Shown here: piece after piece, positions 1 to 7,338 of the stretch
Position numbering within the stretch: the stretch's first letter is position 1
Layout of the letters: each line of letters begins with the position of its first letter
Assembly (NCBI GenBank): GCA_017527945.1
Contig: JAFXPL010000021.1
Coordinates: 1 to 17,710 of the forward strand
Length of the DNA: 17,710 bases
Source of the DNA: Bacteroidales bacterium
Lineage (GTDB): Bacteria; Bacteroidota; Bacteroidia; Bacteroidales; WCHB1-69
Direction: 5' to 3'
The notes under the pieces: generated by a model
What the model was told of the DNA's origin: nothing
The model's input: only the letters and a program-made list of their open reading frames with translations
Databases searched by the model: none
Translations under genes and position numbers: made by a program

Positions 1-622
1 CGCCGATGATCTGCAGTTCCTCTTCGGTGAAGCAGATCCACGACGGGTTGTTGGGGTTGGAGTACATGATGGTGTGGATGTTGCCCTTTTCGAGGTAGCT
101 CTCCAGTTTGGCTCTCAGCTTGGAGCCGCGGTGCTCATACACGTCGAAGGTCTCGTACTTGAAGCCCATGACGCGGTGCTGTTGCTTCTGCACGGGGAAA
201 CCGGGGTCGATGAAGAGGGTGGTGTCGCGCTCTTTGCGGCAGCGCACGAAGGTCATGAAACCGGCCATGCCGCCCATCATCGAGCCGACGGTCGGGATGC
301 AGTTCTCGGGCTCCACCTCTAGGTCGATGAAGTTCTTGACGAAGCGGGCGGCCTCCTTCTTCAGCTCGGGGATGCCCTCGATGTCGGGGTAGATGGCGGC
401 GACGCCCTTCTTCAGGGCCTCGATCTGCGCCTCCACGCCCACGTGGCACGGCGGAAGTCCGGGAATGCCCATCTCCATGCGCACGAACTCTTGGCCGGAA
501 GCCTGCTCGATGTCGTTGATCAGACGCTTCACTTCACGGATGGAAGCCTTGCCGACACTGCTGATTCCGCTCTTCGCGACGATTTGATCTACAATTTCTG
601 CGGGTATTGGTGTATTTTTCAT
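1..622 (-). CDS. PLP-dependent aminotransferase, class I/II (5' part, runs off the left edge)
   Basis: Enzymes of this fold type I family move an amino group between an amino acid and a 2-oxo acid, using pyridoxal phosphate in the cytoplasm. About 207 N-terminal residues are visible, starting with MKNTPIPAEIV at the ATG at 622-620. Visible family marks are the cofactor-phosphate loop region GSMMGGMAGF (around residues 112-121) and the substrate/cofactor Asn motif NPNNPSW near residue 190. The Schiff-base lysine and C-terminal domain lie outside the window, so the substrate cannot be named. A TACCTTTG promoter box about 50 bases upstream supports the start. The gene is divergent from the exported protein at 876. 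The family call is firm; substrate and exact subfamily are unknown. Confidence 0.88.
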   Translation of the reverse strand, partial: MKNTPIPAEIVDQIVAKSGISSVGKASIREVKRLINDIEQASGQEFVRMEMGIPGLPPCHVGVEAQIEALKKGVAAIYPDIEGIPELKKEAARFVKNFIDLEVEPENCIPTVGSMMGGMAGFMTFVRCRKERDTTLFIDPGFPVQKQQHRVMGFKYETFDVYEHRGSKLRAKLESYLEKGNIHTIMYSNPNNPSWICFTEEELQIIG

Positions 623-672
623 ATTGATACTTTGATGATTATATTAAATATTGTATGCTCGGAATTTTTCGG

Positions 673-680
673 CAAAGGTA
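673..680 (-). promoter_or_regulatory. Bacteroidetes -7 promoter box for the aminotransferase
   Basis: Read on the minus strand the sequence is TACCTTTG followed by CCG, matching the TAnnTTTG consensus. It lies 50 bases before the start codon at 622. No good -33 TTTG is seen at the usual spacing, so the assignment rests on the -7 box and its position. Confidence 0.6.
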
Positions 681-805
681 CAATTTTTTCGATAATAATC
701 CAGCGTTTGAACTTGTCCTATTTTCAGGGTGAAATTTTTAGAAAAAAAAAACGGCTGGACTGCAACCTTTCGTTTTTTTTGTATCCATGAAATGGAATAA
801 CAGAT

Positions 806-839
806 TTTGTGATTTGAATATGAAAAAAAACTAATTTTG
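806..839 (+). promoter_or_regulatory. Bacteroidetes -33/-7 promoter for the exported protein at 876
   Basis: TTTG at 806-809 and TAATTTTG at 832-839 are separated by 22 bases, which fits the TTTG-N19-23-TAnnTTTG pattern of the Bacteroidetes housekeeping sigma factor. The start codon is 36 bases past the -7 box. The downstream context GCGG extends the box to TAnnTTTGC, as at most promoters here. Confidence 0.65.
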
Positions 840-875
840 CGGCATGAATATTAAGAACATCAAAATAAGTGTTTT

Positions 876-2423
876 ATGAAAAAGATTTTCGCATTATGGA
901 TTTGCGCTATTTGCGTAGTGGCGGCGGGTTCCGCCCAAAACAACATCACCCTGCTGAGGGACAACCTTTGCAAGCCGAGGGTACTTCCCTGGCTCGTGTC
1001 GGCCTCGATAGAGGGTTCCGGTGACCAACACTACATCTACAACGAGGACTTCTACGACGATGCCCCCAAGAAACACGAGGCCGACGGCATCCTGTGTGTC
1101 GATAAGTCGGGCAACGGCCTCTCCGAGATTCACCTCAACCGCCCCGAGGACTACAGTTTCATGAATTTCTACGAAGGTGAGAACGACCTCTACGCGCTCT
1201 ACTCCCTCTACGAGCGTAAGACGAAGACCTACTCCATCTACCTGAATGTGCTCGGCAAGGATCAGCAGCGCGCGGCTTGGGATCCGCAGAAGCTGATTTC
1301 CGTGGTTTCCGAGAAGCGCGACGATCTCTATGCGTTCGTCTCCAAGTCGCCCGACGGCAAGAAGGCCGCAGTCAGTGTCATTTTGGCTGGCAAGAAGGGC
1401 AAGATGAAAGGTGCCTCCGTGATGCTGCTCGGCGAGGGCGGCGAGCAGCTGTGGGACAACGCCTTCGACCCGGAGTTCTCCAATCCTACCTTCTTCATCG
1501 CCGACATGGCCGTGAGCAACAGCGGCGAGGTCTATGTCGCGGCCGTCTCCTACGGCAACGAGACCCGCAAGACCCGCGACAACGAGACATTCCACCTCTA
1601 CTGCATCACCGACAACAACGTGCAGTTCGTCGATCAGAAGGTCGATTTCGGCTACATCTGCAACGGCAAGTTGCTTATCCGCAAGGACGGCAGCCTCGCG
1701 TTCGGCGGCTACTTCAACAACAGCCTCAACGAGAAGGCGCAGGGTTCGTACATGATGACCTGCGACCGTCAGGCTGGCGAGGTCTCCAACATCAGCTTCA
1801 AGCGCTTTCCGGCGGAATACAGCAGCGACGAGAAAATCTCCCTCGGCCTGATCAAGGGCAGCAAGATGTCCGTGTATGTGAACGACCTCTATGAGTTCGC
1901 CAACGGCACGCTTGTCATGTTGGGCGAACAGCGCGAGGCCGTGCAGCGTACCGTAACCTCCGGCAACGGCATGACCACCACCTATTTCACCTACCATGCC
2001 CGCAACATTCTGACTCACTTCACCGACGAATCGGGCAATCTCGTCAAGTTCGACATGATCAAAAAGTACCAGTTCGCAGGGTCATTCATAAGACCTATGC
2101 CGTTGAAACAATTGCGCGGATTCGGCTACTCTTACCGCGCGTTCATGCACAACGACAAGATTGTGATTCTCTATGCCGACATGCTCGACAACTACACGGG
2201 CAAGACGGACGTGGTGTGCAAGAGTTCGGCTCAGAACAAACAGTGCACTTCCCTCTGCACCATTGAAGCCAACCAGGCGATTTCCAAGCCGGAGATGATC
2301 ATCAACCCCAAGGTCCACAAGACCCGCATGGTGTCGCCGCTCTTCATCGACGAGGACGGTTTGCTGCTCATCAATGCCTCCAAGAAGGCCGGGCAGCTCT
2401 CGAAACTGTCGTATGAGTTCTGA
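876..2423 (+). CDS. exported protein of unknown function, possible beta-propeller (paralogue A)
   Basis: A 515-residue protein with a clear signal peptide (MKKIFALWICAICVVAAGSA, then Gln), so it is exported to the periplasm or outer membrane. I recognise no named family. The body has regular short beta-rich stretches reminiscent of propeller blades: an SPDGKKAAV segment near residue 158 like the PD40/WD40-like repeat, then repeated 'hydrophobic run, N/D-S-G, hydrophobic run' patterns (for example MAVSNSGEVYVAAV and LLIRKDGSLAFGG). It ends in IDEDGLLLINASKK...LSKLSYEF. The protein at 8616-10151 is a clear paralogue along its whole length. The start ATG follows a good promoter. Short tandem arrays and the fucosidase gene follow on the same strand, so read-through is possible. 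Export is well supported; the propeller fold is inference. Confidence 0.85.
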   Translation: MKKIFALWICAICVVAAGSAQNNITLLRDNLCKPRVLPWLVSASIEGSGDQHYIYNEDFYDDAPKKHEADGILCVDKSGNGLSEIHLNRPEDYSFMNFYEGENDLYALYSLYERKTKTYSIYLNVLGKDQQRAAWDPQKLISVVSEKRDDLYAFVSKSPDGKKAAVSVILAGKKGKMKGASVMLLGEGGEQLWDNAFDPEFSNPTFFIADMAVSNSGEVYVAAVSYGNETRKTRDNETFHLYCITDNNVQFVDQKVDFGYICNGKLLIRKDGSLAFGGYFNNSLNEKAQGSYMMTCDRQAGEVSNISFKRFPAEYSSDEKISLGLIKGSKMSVYVNDLYEFANGTLVMLGEQREAVQRTVTSGNGMTTTYFTYHARNILTHFTDESGNLVKFDMIKKYQFAGSFIRPMPLKQLRGFGYSYRAFMHNDKIVILYADMLDNYTGKTDVVCKSSAQNKQCTSLCTIEANQAISKPEMIINPKVHKTRMVSPLFIDEDGLLLINASKKAGQLSKLSYEF

Positions 2424-2424
2424 A

Positions 2425-2460
2425 GGGAGTTTAGGGAGTTTAGGGAGTTTAGGAAGTTTA
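2425..2460 (+). repeat. 9-bp tandem array, four units of GGGAGTTTA
   Basis: Three exact copies of GGGAGTTTA (2425-2433, 2434-2442, 2443-2451) and one variant GGAAGTTTA (2452-2460) start two bases after the stop codon of paralogue A. The array leads directly into a second array with a 7-bp unit. Such arrays can change copy number by replication slippage. Confidence 0.95.
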
Positions 2461-2466
2461 GATTTG
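2459..2466 (+). promoter_or_regulatory. candidate -7 box formed at the junction of two tandem arrays
   Basis: TAGATTTG matches TAnnTTTG and is built from the last bases of the 9-bp array and the first of the 7-bp array, 53 bases before the fucosidase ATG. No TTTG lies 19-23 bases upstream; the array supplies TTTA at spacings of 16 and 25. It lacks the C that follows the other boxes in this window, so the call is tentative. Confidence 0.35.
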
Positions 2467-2514
2467 AAACTTGAAACCTGAAACTTGAAACCTGAAACTT
2501 GAAACCTGAAACTA
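2466..2514 (+). repeat. 7-bp tandem array, alternating GAAACTT and GAAACCT, seven units
   Basis: Seven head-to-tail 7-bp units (GAAACTT and GAAACCT alternating, the last GAAACTA) fill the space just before the fucosidase start. Two units together form a 14-bp higher-order repeat. From memory, similar GAAACTTGAAACCT strings occur between genes in many Bacteroidales genomes and give spurious reverse-strand peptides rich in FKFQVSS; I cannot check copy number elsewhere. Confidence 0.95.
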
Positions 2515-2519
2515 TAGTT

Positions 2520-3983
2520 ATGTCGCGATTGTTTTGCGTGGCGGCGGTGGTGGCGTTCTGCGGCCTGGCATGGTCGCAGAACGCCCCGAAGCCGTACGGT
2601 CCGGTGCCGACGGCCGCGCAGGTGGCCTGGCAGCGCATGGAGATGAACATGTTCTGCCATTTCGGTCCCAACACCTTCACCGGCCTGGAGTGGGGCGAGG
2701 GCACCGAGGCGGCGGACATCTTCAACCCCACCGCCCTCGACTGCGGCCAGTGGGTCTCCGTGGCGAAGCAGGCCGGCTTCGGGGGCATCATCCTCACCGC
2801 CAAGCACCACGACGGCTTCTGCCTGTGGCCCAATCCGCAGAGCACGCACACGGTGCGCGAGAGCGCGTGGCGTAACGGTCAGGGCGATGTGCTGCGCGAG
2901 CTGTCGGATGCCTGCAAGAAGGGCGGCGTGAAGTTCGGTATCTACATCTCCCCGTGGGACCGCAACGCGCCCACCTACGGTACGGATGCGTACAACAAAG
3001 TGTTCCTCAAGACGTTGCGGCACGCCCATACGAACTACGGCCCCATTTTCGAGCAGTGGTTCGACGGGGCCAACGGCGAGGGTCCGAATGGCAAGAAGCA
3101 GGTCTATAACTGGAAAAAGTTCAACGGGCAAACGAAGAAACTGCAACCCAATGCAGTGATTTTCAGTGATGTGGGTCCGGGATGCCGCTGGGTCGGCAAC
3201 GAAGAGGGAAGATGCGGGCGCACCTGCTGGTCGCGGCTCGATGTGAAGGGCTACGGCCCCGGTGCCGACGCCCCGTCGCAGGACACGCTCAACGCGGGCA
3301 ACTACAATGGCGCGTGCTGGGTTCCCGCCGAGACGGACGTCTCCATCCGGCCGGGCTGGTTCTGGCGCGAGAGCGAGCACCCGAAAAGCGTGCAGGAACT
3401 GCTGGAAATCTATTACAACAGCGTGGGCCGCAATTCGTTGTTGCTGCTCAACGTGCCGCCAGACAGCCGCGGCCTCATCCCCGCCGAGGATTCTTTGCGT
3501 TTGGTGGAGTTCCGCGCCGCGCTGGACAGCATCTTCGCGCATGATTTAGCGAAAAAAGGTGCTATCACAGTTTCCAACACCCGCGTAATTCGTTTGAAAC
3601 ACAATCCTTTTGTTTTTTACTGCGAGAACGGTGCGCCGGAATGTTATAACCTTATTGATGGAGATTACGATAGTTATTGGTCCACAGACGACAGTGTGCG
3701 TTCGGCTTGGATAGAATTCAGTTTCATCAAACCGCAGACCTTCAACCGCGTCATGCTGCAGGAGTACATCCCGCTTGGACAGCGCGTGGAGAAGTTCCAT
3801 ATTGAGGTGGAGGACGAGAACGGTAACTGGCGCACCATCGCCGAGGAGACCACTATCGGTTACAAGCGGATTGTGCTCACGGAGACCGTCACCACGAAGA
3901 AGGTGCGGGTCGTCATCGACCAAAGCCGCGCCTGCATCGTGCTGAACCGTATCGGATTATTCATGGATAACATTCTGGATTAG
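2520..3983 (+). CDS. exported GH29 alpha-L-fucosidase with C-terminal F5/8-type (CBM32-like) domain
   Basis: Alpha-L-fucosidases release terminal fucose from glycans such as mucin O-glycans and Lewis-type structures. The ATG at 2520 is preferred over an in-frame TTG at 2499, because 2499 lies inside the tandem array and the signal peptide starts at MSRLFCVAAVVAFCGLAWS, with Gln first in the mature protein. The GH29 catalytic domain spans about residues 25-345. It contains TAKHHDGFCLWP (94-104) and the nucleophile motif WFDGAN with Asp182. A Glu in PAETDVSIRPGWFW (Glu271) is a candidate partner residue, as in the GH29-B alpha-1,3/1,4 type. Residues about 352-487 form a discoidin/F5/8-type domain (NLIDGDYDSYWSTDD, then WIEFSF) that probably binds galactose-containing glycans. 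No SusC/SusD or other glycosidase is adjacent. The family is certain; linkage preference is inferred. Confidence 0.95.
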   Translation: MSRLFCVAAVVAFCGLAWSQNAPKPYGPVPTAAQVAWQRMEMNMFCHFGPNTFTGLEWGEGTEAADIFNPTALDCGQWVSVAKQAGFGGIILTAKHHDGFCLWPNPQSTHTVRESAWRNGQGDVLRELSDACKKGGVKFGIYISPWDRNAPTYGTDAYNKVFLKTLRHAHTNYGPIFEQWFDGANGEGPNGKKQVYNWKKFNGQTKKLQPNAVIFSDVGPGCRWVGNEEGRCGRTCWSRLDVKGYGPGADAPSQDTLNAGNYNGACWVPAETDVSIRPGWFWRESEHPKSVQELLEIYYNSVGRNSLLLLNVPPDSRGLIPAEDSLRLVEFRAALDSIFAHDLAKKGAITVSNTRVIRLKHNPFVFYCENGAPECYNLIDGDYDSYWSTDDSVRSAWIEFSFIKPQTFNRVMLQEYIPLGQRVEKFHIEVEDENGNWRTIAEETTIGYKRIVLTETVTTKKVRVVIDQSRACIVLNRIGLFMDNILD

Positions 3984-4009
3984 GCGTAACTGCATTCCTG
4001 CGATTGGGT

Positions 4010-4034
4010 TAGAGACGCAATGCATCCGTCTCTA
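4010..4034. terminator. perfect 8-bp palindrome between convergent genes, possible bidirectional terminator or dispersed palindromic repeat
   Basis: TAGAGACG (4010-4017) and CGTCTCTA (4027-4034) are exact inverted copies around a 9-base loop that itself contains ATGCAT. It lies 27 bases after the fucosidase stop and 19 bases from the M48 protease stop, where two converging transcripts would end. There is no U-tract, so it is not a standard intrinsic terminator. It may instead be a copy of the 'AGAGACGCAATGCAT' type of dispersed palindrome that I recall from Bacteroidetes intergenic regions. Confidence 0.6.
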
Positions 4035-4052
4035 CGGGGTGGGCGTTTCGTC

Positions 4053-6887
4053 TCAGAACGGGATAAACCCGATACCTAACTTGAGCCCGAAACAGTAGGC
4101 ACCGAGGATGCGGGAACGGGCGTAGTTGTCGTAATGCAGGGTGGGCTCCTCGTAATAATAGGATGCTTTGTCTTTCATTTTGGTAAAAGCCACTTGGTAG
4201 CCGCCGAAAGTGGTGCCGAGGCTTGCGCCTAACGTGAGCTTGAGGCGGTTCAGCAGGATGAAATCGTAGCCGTATTCGAATTTCATGCCGAAAAGGCTGC
4301 CTTTGTTCTCGATGATTTCCTCGTAGGGGTCTGTCGTCCCGGTGACGATGCCCATCTGCAAGCCTTCGGTGTCCATCTTGTAGCGATAGAAGAAGCCGTC
4401 GAACTGGAATTTGAGGTAGTGGCCGAGCGGTGCGAAACGGTCGCCGAGATATTGCTTGTAGTAGGCGTTGAAGCCGTGTGCGATGACGTTGCCGTGGAGT
4501 TCGGCTTCACGCCAGTCGGTGCCCCCATAGTATTGGTGACCTACTCGAAGGCGGCAGTCTTTGCCTTTGAAGGGCGAGTTGTAGTAGTTGTAGCCCACGC
4601 CCACGGTTCCTTTTTTCCAAACCATCAGCTCGATGTTGGGGGAAAGGATGTAGTTGAGGCCGAGATAGCGCTGCGCCGCCTCCTCAATGTCCCATCCCGA
4701 GCTCACGGGGTTGGGGTTCAGCCACGCGGGCGAGAAAAACCCCTCCATATTGAGAATCACGTGATTGCCTAAGTAATTGTACATCTTTGGCTTCACGTAG
4801 TCTTCGACCTTCTGATACACATATCCGTTGATGTAGGCCTTGCGCATCACCTCGGAGTTGCTGTAGTGGTCGGAAACTTCTGTTTTGCCGTCCACCACGT
4901 CGATGACACGGAAGTTCACGTCCACGCCGTGCTGGCGGAGGCAGAGAACGCTGATGACTACGGGGATTGAATAGGGGAAAACAGGGGCAATCCAGGGCAA
5001 AGTGAGTTTGTTGCCGAAGAAACCGCGGCCGGGGGCGTCGGTCACATGCGCGAAGCAGAGTTTGCGGCTGCCTAAGTCGGCGGCGATGTCGTCGAGGTAT
5101 TCGGAGGTGTGGCAGCGCATGTCGAGGCCGCCGGCATTGGTGAACTCATCGTTCCACTGGCGCATTTTCACGAAGTTGTTGTACGCTTCGGTCTCGGGTT
5201 CTGAAAAGTCCATGCGGAGTGTTACCGGGGTGATGTGGTTGCGTTTGAGGGCGCGGCACATCAGTTTCTGTAGCTGCTCGGCATTGCGTTTGCTGGCGGC
5301 GGTGTTTGTGACGCGGCCGTTGTCGTTGTAGGTGAGGTAGATGGGCGTGGCGACAAGCATCGATTTCTCATTGCCGATCTTGGCATCGGAAACCGCCTCC
5401 AAAACGGCCTGAATGTCGGCGTTCACCACCGCGTCGTTGACCCAGGCCTTGAAGAGCGAGTCGCTGTGGATGTCGGCCAGCATGTAGTTGACGGTCTTGA
5501 ACTTCGGGTCGGGCAGCACTTTCGCACTCGTGTTCTGTTGTTTGATGCGGTCGTACTTTGAGTTGGCCGCTGCCGGGTGCGTGGTGTCGCCGCCCATTTG
5601 GGCGATTTCCTCCAGAGAGGTTCCCTGCGGGTAGTCGCAGAAATCGATGAACTTCATCTTGTTTTTCACGAAGATGTCTGCAATGAGGTCTTTGGCCACG
5701 TTTTGCAGGTATTCGTCCTCGGGGGCGGACTTCAGTGCGGCCCATGCCGCGCGCAGGGCCAACACGGCATATTCGTTGCGGTTCATCTTGGACAGGAAAT
5801 AGTTGACCTGTTGCTGCTCGCCCTCCACCTCGCGGTAGGGCTCCAAGTACGAGCTGGTATGACCGTAACACTTGTGCTTGGAGGCTCCGTAGTAGGCGGT
5901 GGCTTTGGCACGGCTCAGGTAGTCGTTTCCGGGGAAACTCTGTTCCATCACATGGATGTTGTAGATGGCCTTGTCGTAGTCGTGACTGATGAGGAAACGG
6001 TCGATGCAGGCGAAGCGGGCCACGTTGCGCAGGCGCGTGAACTGCTCTTCGGGTTGTATGAAGCGTTTGCGGTTCTCATTGGAGAACTTGCTCGCCAGAC
6101 TTTGGGCCAATGTGCGCCGTTTCTCCACGTTGGGGTGGGTGAGTAGCGTGTCGATCATGTTGGAACGGTCGGGGATGTTGGCGACCGTCTTCAGAAAGTA
6201 GTTGTCTGGAAAATGGTAGAAGTCGGTCTCCACCTCGCTGCGCAGGAACGGTATCTCGTCGAAGGGAAGGTCGGAGTAGAGCAGCACGTCGAAGAGGCCG
6301 TCGAGGATGTCGTAGCTGTAGGGCGAGTCTTTGTAGAACGTGGTGAGTCCGACGCAGTCGGCGGCGAACTCCTGCTCGCGGGAGAACTGGTGGTGGCGCA
6401 TGTAGCGGCTCACCGCGTCCTTGTCTTTCCCCTTCGAGACGTTGTCTTTGTCGTGGCGCTCGCTGTAGTGGGCGATCTCGTGCGCCAGCACGAAGGCCAG
6501 TTCCGCCTCGTTGGTCACCTGCGCCAGCATCCCCATGGTCACCAGGATGGTGCCGTTCGGCAGCGAATAGGCGTTCACGATGGTGCTCTGCAAGATATAG
6601 ACGTGGACTTCCTGCTGCAGTTGCGGGTGGTTCACCAACAGCTTCTCCTTGATGTTGTCGAGATACTGGTTCATCTCGCAGCCGTAGAGGATTCGGCCCT
6701 GTTGGAGCATTGAGACGAGAAACGGGCTGTATTCCTTGGCCGATTTTGGGGTGTTCGCGGCCTTCTTCAGGTCGGCGGGGAAGCTGCCCTGCGACTCTAT
6801 CGGCGCGTAGTTGTTGACGGAAAGCTGCGGCTGGGCGAAAGTGGCCAGTGCAGAAAAGACTATGACCAACAGTATGATTCTCTTCAT
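4053..6887 (-). CDS. exported M48-family zinc metalloprotease with C-terminal beta-barrel-like domain
   Basis: A 944-residue protein with a signal peptide (MKRIILLVIVFSALATFA, then Gln). Residues about 60-280 form an M48 peptidase domain: zinc site HEIAH at 136-140 (catalytic Glu137) and third ligand Glu173 in EFAAD (173-177). Residues 290-410 look helical and repeat-like, as in the TPR part of BepA-type periplasmic M48 proteins. Residues about 460-700 match nothing I recognise. Residues about 708-944 alternate aromatic and small residues in short strands, with SPNIELMVWKKGTVGVGYNYY early and RSRILGAYCFGLKLGIGFIPF at the end. The terminal Phe is the typical outer-membrane barrel signature. 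Known periplasmic M48 enzymes degrade or help assemble outer-membrane proteins and are about half this length. It has its own promoter. The protease call is firm; the barrel is inference. Confidence 0.85.
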   Translation of the reverse strand: MKRIILLVIVFSALATFAQPQLSVNNYAPIESQGSFPADLKKAANTPKSAKEYSPFLVSMLQQGRILYGCEMNQYLDNIKEKLLVNHPQLQQEVHVYILQSTIVNAYSLPNGTILVTMGMLAQVTNEAELAFVLAHEIAHYSERHDKDNVSKGKDKDAVSRYMRHHQFSREQEFAADCVGLTTFYKDSPYSYDILDGLFDVLLYSDLPFDEIPFLRSEVETDFYHFPDNYFLKTVANIPDRSNMIDTLLTHPNVEKRRTLAQSLASKFSNENRKRFIQPEEQFTRLRNVARFACIDRFLISHDYDKAIYNIHVMEQSFPGNDYLSRAKATAYYGASKHKCYGHTSSYLEPYREVEGEQQQVNYFLSKMNRNEYAVLALRAAWAALKSAPEDEYLQNVAKDLIADIFVKNKMKFIDFCDYPQGTSLEEIAQMGGDTTHPAAANSKYDRIKQQNTSAKVLPDPKFKTVNYMLADIHSDSLFKAWVNDAVVNADIQAVLEAVSDAKIGNEKSMLVATPIYLTYNDNGRVTNTAASKRNAEQLQKLMCRALKRNHITPVTLRMDFSEPETEAYNNFVKMRQWNDEFTNAGGLDMRCHTSEYLDDIAADLGSRKLCFAHVTDAPGRGFFGNKLTLPWIAPVFPYSIPVVISVLCLRQHGVDVNFRVIDVVDGKTEVSDHYSNSEVMRKAYINGYVYQKVEDYVKPKMYNYLGNHVILNMEGFFSPAWLNPNPVSSGWDIEEAAQRYLGLNYILSPNIELMVWKKGTVGVGYNYYNSPFKGKDCRLRVGHQYYGGTDWREAELHGNVIAHGFNAYYKQYLGDRFAPLGHYLKFQFDGFFYRYKMDTEGLQMGIVTGTTDPYEEIIENKGSLFGMKFEYGYDFILLNRLKLTLGASLGTTFGGYQVAFTKMKDKASYYYEEPTLHYDNYARSRILGAYCFGLKLGIGFIPF

Positions 6888-6909
6888 TATAGCGTTTGTT
6901 TTATCGGTG

Positions 6910-6917
6910 CAAAAATA
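6910..6917 (-). promoter_or_regulatory. -7 promoter box for the M48 protease
   Basis: The minus strand reads TATTTTTG followed by CACC, matching TAnnTTTG. It lies 22 bases before the start codon, a typical short Bacteroidetes leader. No clear -33 element is seen. Confidence 0.6.
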
Positions 6918-7138
6918 TGTTTTTTTGGTTTACCAGGATGCTGTTTTTTTGCGGTTGTTGGGATACGAAATGGTCAGAATGCGTGCTACAGTTTCGAAAT
7001 CCGGTTCGAGACTTTATCCGACCGACATAAGCAGGGTCGTTTTTCTCATTTTCTTTCGAGGACCTCTTATTTTACAGCTTTCGTGTTACACCCAGTCTCT
7101 GCGAGGCCCGTTAAACAGAACCTGTTGGTGTGACGCTG

Positions 7139-7146
7139 CAAAATTA
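7139..7146 (-). promoter_or_regulatory. second, distal minus-strand -7 box
   Basis: The minus strand reads TAATTTTG followed by CAG. A TTTG (7172-7175 on the plus strand as CAAA) lies upstream with a 25-base spacer, slightly too long. Any transcript would run through about 245 untranslated bases into the M48 gene or end as a small RNA. Confidence 0.3.
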
Positions 7147-7301
7147 GCAATTATTCCACTTACGTAGGATGCAAATCTTCCGAAAGGTTGCAGTTTGTCG
7201 GCGATTTTTTTCCAAGCAGCTGGCCTATTTTCTTTTTGTTTATTTGCTAAAGTTCACTCTTCCAGTTTGTTACCGTTTCTTAACATCCGAAAAAAAAAAC
7301 G

Positions 7302-7309
7302 TACTTTTG
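7302..7309 (+). promoter_or_regulatory. -7 promoter box for the exported arginine deiminase
   Basis: TACTTTTG followed by CCG matches TAnnTTTG. TTTC at 7276-7279 is a near-consensus -33 element at a 22-base spacer. The box lies 29 bases before the preferred ATG at 7339. Confidence 0.6.
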
Positions 7310-7338
7310 CCGATTGAAAAAATCAATGATATTTGACG

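Larger units (their letters stand above)
6888..7338. other. 451-base gap between divergent genes, no protein gene seen
   Basis: This gap holds the divergent promoters of the M48 protease and the arginine deiminase. It also holds an extra minus-strand TAATTTTG box at 7139-7146 that would give the protease a leader of about 245 bases or start a small RNA. A minus-strand ORF of 11 codons (MRKTTLLMSVG) lies in that leader, too short to call a gene. No tRNA or strong intrinsic terminator was found. Confidence 0.6.

Noticed and set aside
894..2018. 374-codon minus-strand ORF opposite paralogue A, and similar ones at 2082-3542, 7627-8553 and 10454-11452
   Set aside because: Each lies opposite a gene with clear signal peptide or catalytic motifs, and the translations look random. 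The 2082-3542 ORF also crosses the tandem arrays, which give its FKFQVSS and LPKLPK strings.
2499..2519. TTG start seven codons before the chosen fucosidase ATG
   Set aside because: The codons lie inside or next to the 7-bp array and add charged residues before the signal peptide; the ATG at 2520 gives a standard signal peptide. It is kept only as a possibility under the array finding.
2520..3983. Polysaccharide utilisation locus around the fucosidase
   Set aside because: No SusC, SusD, sigma/anti-sigma or hybrid sensor gene and no second glycosidase is present in the window.
7000..7050. GGTTCGAGAC string and a CGACC/GGTCG hairpin followed by T's in the 6888-7338 gap
   Set aside because: The T-loop-like string has no matching acceptor or anticodon arms, so it is not a tRNA. 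The hairpin stem is only five pairs with an 11-base loop and has no plus-strand gene to terminate.
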